DNA from: Ambrosia x helenae
Lineage: Eukaryota; Streptophyta; Magnoliopsida; Asterales; Asteraceae
Length of the DNA stretch: 64,000 nt
Direction of reading: 5' to 3'
Assembly: GCA_030844895.1 (NCBI GenBank)
Contig: CM061226.1
Coordinates: 114,934,574 to 114,998,573 of the forward strand
Shown here: one piece after another, positions 57,101 to 64,000 of the stretch
Numbering within the stretch: the stretch's first letter is position 1
Layout of the letters: every line of letters starts with the position of its first letter
Position numbers and translations under genes: made by a program
The notes under the pieces: generated by a model
Seen by the model: the letters and a program-made list of their open reading frames with translations, nothing else
Told to the model about the DNA's origin: nothing
Database searches by the model: none

Positions 57101-60100
57101 TATACAATGGTTGGACAATTTGCACTAGTTTAAAGTACTCAAAACACACCTCTTTGGCCCTGATATACAAGGTTCCACATCTGCAAGGTCTAGCTCCAAG
57201 TAGGATGAGTATACTCTTTCTACTTGTGGCTGAAATTATATAAAATCGTAATTACATCACACATTGATATCCACCAGACCATATTGCAGTTAAGAGTCAC
57301 AAGCAGAAATCTTACCTCATTATAGTCAACAAACATGTTGTTTGCCCTTAAATATGCTTCAATCATTGCAACCTAAATTTCATCAAAGTAAAATAATGTC
57401 AACGAAGAGTATACAGCTAATTATTTAAATGATAACCCAAAAATTATAATCTCATACAGTATCATCACTTCGTCCAGTTAATCTTAGATACTGAAGAGTG
57501 ACATCATCAACTGGGAAGAACCCCATCGTTGCACCATACTCTGGTGACATGTTGGCAATAGTCGCCCTGTCAGCCAGAGATATTTTACCCACACCTTCAC
57601 CTATCAAAATAAAATAGATAATATCAGTATTTATCTAAATATAGGTATCTGCTACCATGTGGCTACTAAGCCAGTCAGATTTACCTACCATGGAACTCAA
57701 CAAACTTTCCAACCACACCATGCTTCCTCAACATTTGGGTGACAGTTAAAACCAAATCAGTTGCTGTTACACCATCTCGCAATTTTCCTGATAACTTGAA
57801 GCCAACAACCCAGGTAAAACCATACTCATTGGCTGTCAATATCACAATGCATTATATTAGAAATAAACTACAGTAAATACATCGGATTAGTTATATAAAG
57901 AACAAAAAACAGGTTTACCTGCCCAAGCATTGCTGCCTCAGCTTCGATTCCACCAACACCCCAACCAGCAACACCTAACCCGTCAATCATAGTAGTGTGG
58001 GAATCAGTTCCCACAACACTATCCGGGTAGAGCACTCCATCAGTGTTGAAAACAACCCGGCCCAAGTATTCAAGATTAACCTGAAATCGCATCGAGTTAA
58101 ATTAGAAGCTTCCTTCACCAGTTGATCAAGTTAGGCGGTGTTTGGTTAGAGGATATGGGTTTGACAGTGTTAGGGTATGTTTAGCTTCAGGGGATGGGTT
58201 CAAGAGAATTCCAAGGGTTGGGTTTAGAAATCCGTGCCCATTCCTCTCACACCCTGTTTATCAAACTCATACTCATAGTAGTTCCTGACTGTTAATCAAG
58301 ACTGGGTAAAAGTTGAAGGGACTCTTCAAAGTAATAGTATTTTATATTGATGTAAAATTTAATTAAAAAAATGCTGAGCCCATAACCTTTTAATTAAAGA
58401 CTGTACCTGATGCACGATACCAGATCCTGGTGGAACAACAAGCATGTTATGAAAAGCTTTTGATCCCCACTTAAGAAAGGCAAATCTCTCCTTGTTTCTT
58501 TGAAATTCAAGCTCCATATTTGCTTGTACTGCATTTTCTGACCTAGCAACATCAACTTGAACTGAATGATCAATCACAAGATCCACTGGAACCTGAAGCA
58601 AAACATCACAACAAAATAAATGACTTTCTTCTTTCTTTCTTTTGAAGACGCGCATGGAAGCACAGAATGACTCTGAATGGAACAGAAAGCTCCATCGATG
58701 TACATTGTTATTACATTTTACCATTAACATGCAAATACAGAACATACCAAAGGATTAATCTTGTTAGAGTCGCCACCTAGATTATTCATGGCATCACGCA
58801 TACATGCAAGGTCAACAACAGCCGGAACACCAGTAAAATCCTGAAAAAAATAATACAAAAGTTAAAACATTATATCTGCATAAATAATACACATGATCAT
58901 GAAAGTCAGTGAACTGAAACAGATGGAAGTAGATACCATCATACCTGCAAGAGAACACGAGCTGGCTTGAATGGAATCTCAACTTGCTTTGGAGCAGTCT
59001 TTTCCCAATCAATAATCTTCTCGACATCCTCCTTAGTAACTTGGAAATTATCACAGTTCCGGATTGCAGATTCTAGAAGAATCCTAATAGAATATGGCAG
59101 CTTGTCTGTTTACCATATCAAAAGAATTATGGTTATTCTTGGGTAAATTGCATTATAACTAAAGAGTTTTATGCCTTATAAAATATTTTGTGAATCAAGT
59201 CAATGAACAAGCGATGTTCAACTACAAAGGATGTATAATGTATTTAAACACTGGTGATATCTAAAACTGCATGTAAGAAAATTACCGACTCTTGGATCAT
59301 TCAGAGCAGGCAAACTATAGAACTTTCCAAACTCTCCACCTCCAGGCTTGGGAAGACCAGTTAGAATTCCACTAAAAGCATTCTGAGAAGCTGCACATGC
59401 ATATAAATACAGAAATCAAAAGGAAATAAAACCGTAAACCAAAAAAGTTTAATTAGAAAACAGATCCGATACACATCATAAGTCAGTTTCCTCCAGTATC
59501 CATGAGATTGTGTTTATCACAATCGTTACAACCAAAATTTACAAAATGCACTCTGCTTATCCCAAACTACTTCAGCCTATATACTGTTTTACTTGTTGGA
59601 TAACAGAAAGTTCTTTTCAAACAACCAGGAATCAAATTAATAACTGTTTATCAATCACAACAATCATATCTCAATAAAAAGCCTTACATGCTTACACACT
59701 AATAGCATTACCACAATTTTAACCATAGTTATCAAAGGTGTTAGGCGCACTCAAGGCGCATTGGCCTCGCCTGGGGCCTAGGCGCAAAAAAAACGAGGGC
59801 CTGAGATAAAAAAGCGAACAAAGAAAAAAAGTAAAAATATATTATGTATTAGAAAAATAATACTATTCTTCGAATAAAATAAACAAAACCTATTATTTGA
59901 CATTTAATATCATCTAATTATTAGTAATAAAAAATTTAAAATATTAATGTATTGGTGTATAAAAGTAGTTTTCAAAAAAGTAGAAGTTTGGCTGGAAGCC
60001 AACATTTAGAGAATTTGGTTGGAAACTCTCCAGAATTCAGGAATCTCGCTGGAATCGCCTAAATCATCACTTAGAGAATTAAAGCGCAATTGCCTCGCCA

Positions 60101-60989
60101 TGCCTGAAAAATGTGCCTAGGCGCAAGAGGTCAAAACCATCGTTTTAACAAACCTTGCAAGACGTTCTTTTACATAAAGTTTTCACTCCAAAGTCACTCT
60201 TTTACCCATTAGCAACAATAACTTAACATAAATAACTTTTATTCTATACCACAAGTTCCTTTGTTTAGCTTATAGTTGCAGTATTAGGTCAAAACCACCA
60301 TCAACTTAAATAAATCATACACCCAAATTTTCGAAGAAAAAATAATTTACCAACATAACCTTCGTTGACCAAAAGGTTTCAAAAATAGACACGAAATTAA
60401 GCTTAGTCAGCCCTCGTTTCCTACAATCAGAACCCGCCACATCAACTCCACTAAAAGTCAACGTCTATTTTATAAAACTTAAAGTCAACTTTAACAGTGT
60501 TAGTAATATCTCCCAAATGTGGACAGTCAACGTCAACGATTAGGTTTAGAAACAGTTGTAGATGATATGATATGAAATAAAGCAAACAATACCTTTCGAA
60601 TCAAAACCATCACAACACTATGTATTATTCTATTCTATTCTACAGACAAAAAAAAAGCTAAAAGCAAGTGAAATTACTAAATTACCCATAGTAGCTAGGG
60701 TACGGTGAAACCGATCAAGCACAGGAGAAGCAGCAGTCCTGATCTGCGACGTAAGCTTCGCCGGAGACTTCCAATCCACACCGTGACTCCACCGAGGCAC
60801 AGACGATCTAACGGTACGGAAAGCAGACGAAACACCGCCGTACGATCTGCACTGAGAACCGATCGGAGACGGATCTAACGGCGACGGAGACGGCTGAGTT
60901 GTTCTGGAGACGGTTGAGTGGAGGCTGGTGGAAGATGACCTAGAAGCTCTGCGTAAGAGAGCTGATGAATGATGGCCTGTTATATGCAT
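54145..60989 (-). CDS. ACO: Aconitate hydratase with mitochondrial-type presequence, 20 exons; one 1-base deletion
   Basis: Aconitase interconverts citrate and isocitrate with a 4Fe-4S cluster. Exons in order: 60989-60686, 59390-59286, 59105-58945, 58840-58749, 58592-58407, 58080-57919, 57832-57689, 57600-57458, 57372-57316, 57229-57150, 57035-56960, 56831-56646, 56544-56477, 56388-56270, 56182-56061, 55770-55672, 55541-55062, 54968-54870, 54543-54301, 54216-54145. The first 100 residues are Ser/Arg-rich without acids at the start (LLRRASRSSSTSLHSTVSRT), a mitochondrial presequence. Core motifs: GVPAVVDLACMRDAMN, VVGTDSHTTMIDGLGVAGWG, SCTNTSNP and GCTTCIGNSG (cluster cysteines), GSRRGNDEIMARGTF, AGAEYGSGSSRDWAAKGP, and the end AYFNHGGILPYVIRQL. 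Exon 7 is 144 bases where phase needs 145. A G is missing in the run at 57809-57811, at VLPG|VVGFK, so literal translation fails. It is either a sequence error or a recent null. Length is otherwise normal, about 990 residues. Confidence 0.93.
59725..60150. mobile_element. GAGGCG/AGGCGC-rich MITE-like repeat, copy 2, in aconitase intron 1
   Basis: The left end ACCATAGTTATCAAAGGTGT with AGGCGCACTC, and the right end GTGCCTAGGCGCAAGAGGTCA with AAACCATCGTTTTAAC, form imperfect mirror ends around AT-rich DNA. It is related to 40455-40793. Confidence 0.45.
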
Positions 60990-63900
60990 AGTGGATTATA
61001 GAAGAGTACAAAATAGTGAAGGATTGGGATAAGGTTTGTTGTTGTGTTGTTCAGACAATTGGAGGGATGGAGGTGATGATGATGATGATTGATAATGGCG
61101 GTTTTTAGGGATTGGAATAACTGGAAGGGAAATGAATATTGTGGAAAGGCTATGGGCGTGTGCCACTTTTATGTTGTGGAGAATAATAATTATCTGTCAA
61201 TGTGCGATGTGTTTTCCTTACTCAGATCTTTTTCCGATTTTTTTTAGGGTAAAAGTTTCTTATTAGGGATGGAGGGCACTACCTGTGACACTGATTTCTA
61301 CCAATTCTACACTGTCACATTACTTCACTGAAACACTATTTTTAAGACAGCACTTCACTAGTTTATTTATTATTTTTTTCGTTTAAATGAATAATACAAA
61401 ATTTTAAAGTTTTTTTTAGTATAAATAAAACAAGTAAACAACTACCGTACAAAAGTCTTCGGTGATAATAATAATAAAAATAAAAAGTTAAATTCATTCT
61501 GACACGAAACTCAAATAAAAAAATAAAATGGGAACAAAAGCTAACCTCCCCCGTCGTCGTCGGAGACAACTTCGACCACCCCAACAGCTCCACATCCACC
61601 TTCAAGTTAGTTACAAAAACAAGGTCCAAAAAAGCCAAAAAGGTCGATCATGTTGTCGGTGGTATAGAAAGAAATAATATTTTATTCAAATTCATGGAGC
61701 TGTTAGCCTGTTAATGCACTGGGTCATCGGCAGGCGGTGAATAATCATAGTCAGCATGTTGTGGCATCAGCTTTGCATGATTTGGGACATGGAGAGAGCG
61801 TAAAACATTGCGTAGGAGAGGGAGTGGAAGACTGGGTATGAGCCTGGTAACACCTGAAGGCGCTGAGGGGGAAGGTGTGATGGTGACGTAGGGGAGGCTC
61901 AACGTTTTTAGAGGATCTGAAGGGAACTACAAACTCATGACCCTTTTGAATTGGTATAAAGAAAACATATGTTCCTCTTTTTGTTTGCCAGGTCTCAATC
62001 GTTGTAAGCACAGTCTCAATCGCAAGCACAATATAAAAATTCAAAGATTTAAAGTATCAATTAGGGTTTAGGGCAAACAATGATGGAGTAATAGGGCAAT
62101 TCTGTCTCAATGGCAATTTTGTATTTTTTTTTGTTGTGCGTTTCTTTCTTCCTCCTTAAGACATTTAGAAAACCTAACAGAGACAGAAGACGATATAAGA
62201 GAGAGAGAGGGAGACGCGTGGCAGAGAAAGTTGAAATGACCATTACTTCTGGTCGTGTTCTCTTCCATTCGGTTACGGGTGACATAGGGCGGTGATGGTT
62301 GTGTTATGGTACACATGTTGATTGTTAGAGAGCGAAACCAATGAAATATACAAAGACGCAAAAGAGAGAAGGATAGTATAGTGACGGAGAAAGGCTCGAC
62401 CATGGGCTCTGACCTGCTTCTTCCTCCTATAGAGATTACTACAAAATATCCATTAACCAACCTGGATTATCCTTGCGGCGCCATTAATTCCGCCTCTAAT
62501 TTCTCCTCAGTGGGCTATGGCATTAAGCAAAATGAGCGTGAGTGGCGTTACAATAAGCGAGAATGATGATGACGACCTATATTAAAAACGAAGTGCATAT
62601 TGATTGTAGTTAGAATGAGCCTTTTTTTTATTCTAAAATTGATTCTCTCGGTTAGGCCTTGCAATAAATATAGTTTTTTTTTTTCATTTGGACCTAATAC
62701 ATAACGCACACTATAGAAAAGATTTTTAAATATTGGGGCCTGTATTTTTAAAGGACCCTAGGCCCTTGCCTAGTTTTGAAAGACCATAGAACCGACCCTT
62801 GGATGACGTGGTTGGTTTCATGGTTTGGTTGATGTGGCTCTGACGTGGTGGTGATCATGCCTTGGGCGTGGTTCCACAATCACTCTTACTAATTGATTTT
62901 ATTTTTTACCGTAATATTTTTATATAAAATCTTGATATATTATTAGTGTTATATTTACCAATTTGAGTCTGTGTGTGTTTCTAGACTATTGCAAACTGTA
63001 CAAGTAGGTGAAGCTTTATTTTTGTTAACGTACAACTCTACTTTGCAGCATCCTTTCTTCAGCTTCCACGTGTTTATGTGTTGGCATATATGTCAGTGAT
63101 CCTTTCTTTCCACTTTCATCGTCTAAATAAACTCTCTTCCACCTCCAAATGCTTACCATCACTTTCATCATATAGAGATAGTAACTTCCATCGTCGCCAT
63201 CAACATCACCGCCACCGTCCTCCGTCAACTCCTCCTCTATTTCCTGGTAATAGTGGCGGCTAGGGTTCTGTTTTCCCTAATGTAGCAGAATTTGTGTGAC
63301 CTTCTTAGTACAAATATTGTTACTTCAAATGTTATAACTGATAAATCATATTCCTCTTCTATCAAACCATTATGCGAATTTTGTTGTGATTCTTAGATTT
63401 GATCAAGTGCACACTTAGGTGATGAAGGTGGTAATTTTATAATGTAAGTGTTTATGTTTGATGTTGTTGCTTTATAAAAAAATATTAATTGATTGATTCT
63501 ATGTTAAATTTTTAAATGTCGTCCGTCTGTATGTACATATTGTATTGAAATTTCATGATGAGTTAAACTGTTGCTTATGCATTTATTTGCAGCTATGATT
63601 ATGCATCCAGGCGCATTTGAGCATCCGTACAAGAAACCACAGGCCTATGATGATGCTTAGCTATTTAGTGTGGTAACCAATGTTGCAGCCATGGCGTAGA
63701 TCTAAATTTGTATTGTTGCTGCCATTGTTGGTATATCGTTGTCTGATACATAATACTTTTTTAGATCCCACGGTTTATTATCTTTAGCTGTGATGAATAT
63801 GTATTACATGGCTTCAAATAAGCAACTAGAGCCACCCAGAATTTTGAGCCAGTTGGTTTCGTTTTTTCTTTCTTTTTCAATTATTTGCTTTTCACTATCA

Positions 63901-64000
63901 ATATTTTGGGTTGCAAATTGGTTTTGCAGTTAGGTATCAACCATTTGATATGGCCGTCTCAGGAACAATGGCGACAAAACAAGCCAGTTAATGTCATTGC
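60990..64000. other. Right flank; aconitase promoter then no supported gene
   Basis: Bases 60990-61240 should hold the aconitase leader and promoter. From 61250 onward I see no gene. Open frames at 61363, 61751, 62061-62460 and 63025 lack protein-like composition. Around 63050-63260 a pyrimidine-rich stretch, and at 63593 an acceptor-like TTTGCAG, leave open an unrecognised gene running off the window. Confidence 0.45.

Noticed and set aside
62061..62460. Overlapping 74- and 117-codon minus-strand frames
   Set aside because: They lack protein-like composition and splice support, and they conflict with each other.
63593..63660. Terminal exon of an unknown gene (acceptor, 22 codons, stop)
   Set aside because: The acceptor is plausible, but no upstream exon or protein family could be identified.

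Overview
This is a plant nuclear genome window. Every gene has GT-AG introns, and there are plant-specific families (BEL1-like homeodomain protein, DRD1-type SNF2 remodeller, VHA-a, purple acid phosphatase), nuclear copies of plastid rpoA/rps11 and probable mitochondrial DNA, and a dense load of plant transposons. It is a eudicot. An Asteraceae source is my guess from the general look of the repeats and is not proven. Layout, left to right: (1) the last three exons of a V-ATPase subunit a gene (+, 110-1017); (2) a purple acid phosphatase gene (+, 4339-7963, 8 exons) carrying two one-base deletions in its last exon; (3) a transposon field at 8.1-14.7 kb holding SINEs, a 1.6-kb Mutator-type element with about 300-bp terminal inverted repeats, a perfect 9-bp target duplication and a captured reverse-transcriptase-like gene tail, and a decayed hAT element that interrupts an unidentified reading frame; (4) a 12.2-kb LTR-gag-LTR-gag-LTR array (14733-26932) of a gag-only Ty3-type retroelement with 2.6-kb LTRs, bounded by a 5-bp target duplication and lying in DNA that looks mitochondrial; (5) a BEL1-like homeobox gene (+, leader around 29.3 kb, CDS 31317-33919) with a uORF-rich leader and a SINE in its leader intron; (6) a DRD1/CHR35-like SNF2 gene (-, 34597-40351) whose 5' half contains a tandemly duplicated exon module that includes a FAR1/MULE-type DNA-binding domain; (7) a second transposon field at 40.4-52.8 kb with Tourist MITEs, two Helitrons, a SINE, a nested MITE and a plastid insertion; (8) a small MGNC-type, probably N-myristoylated protein gene (+, 52985-53440); (9) a complete 20-exon mitochondrial-type aconitase gene (-, 54145-60989) with one one-base deletion in exon 7; (10) about 3 kb of right-hand flank with no supportable gene. 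The host genes are independent transcription units with no operon logic: proton pumping, phosphate scavenging, TALE transcription, RNA-directed DNA methylation, membrane-associated small protein, TCA cycle. The most interesting feature is the in-frame joining of FAR1-like exons to a DRD1-like remodeller. Next are the triple-LTR gag-only array and the clear structural hallmarks (target duplications, hairpins, inverted repeats) of several non-autonomous elements. Exon borders were read by eye from splice signals and protein continuity, with no transcript evidence. Three one-base deletions in otherwise intact genes could be assembly errors.
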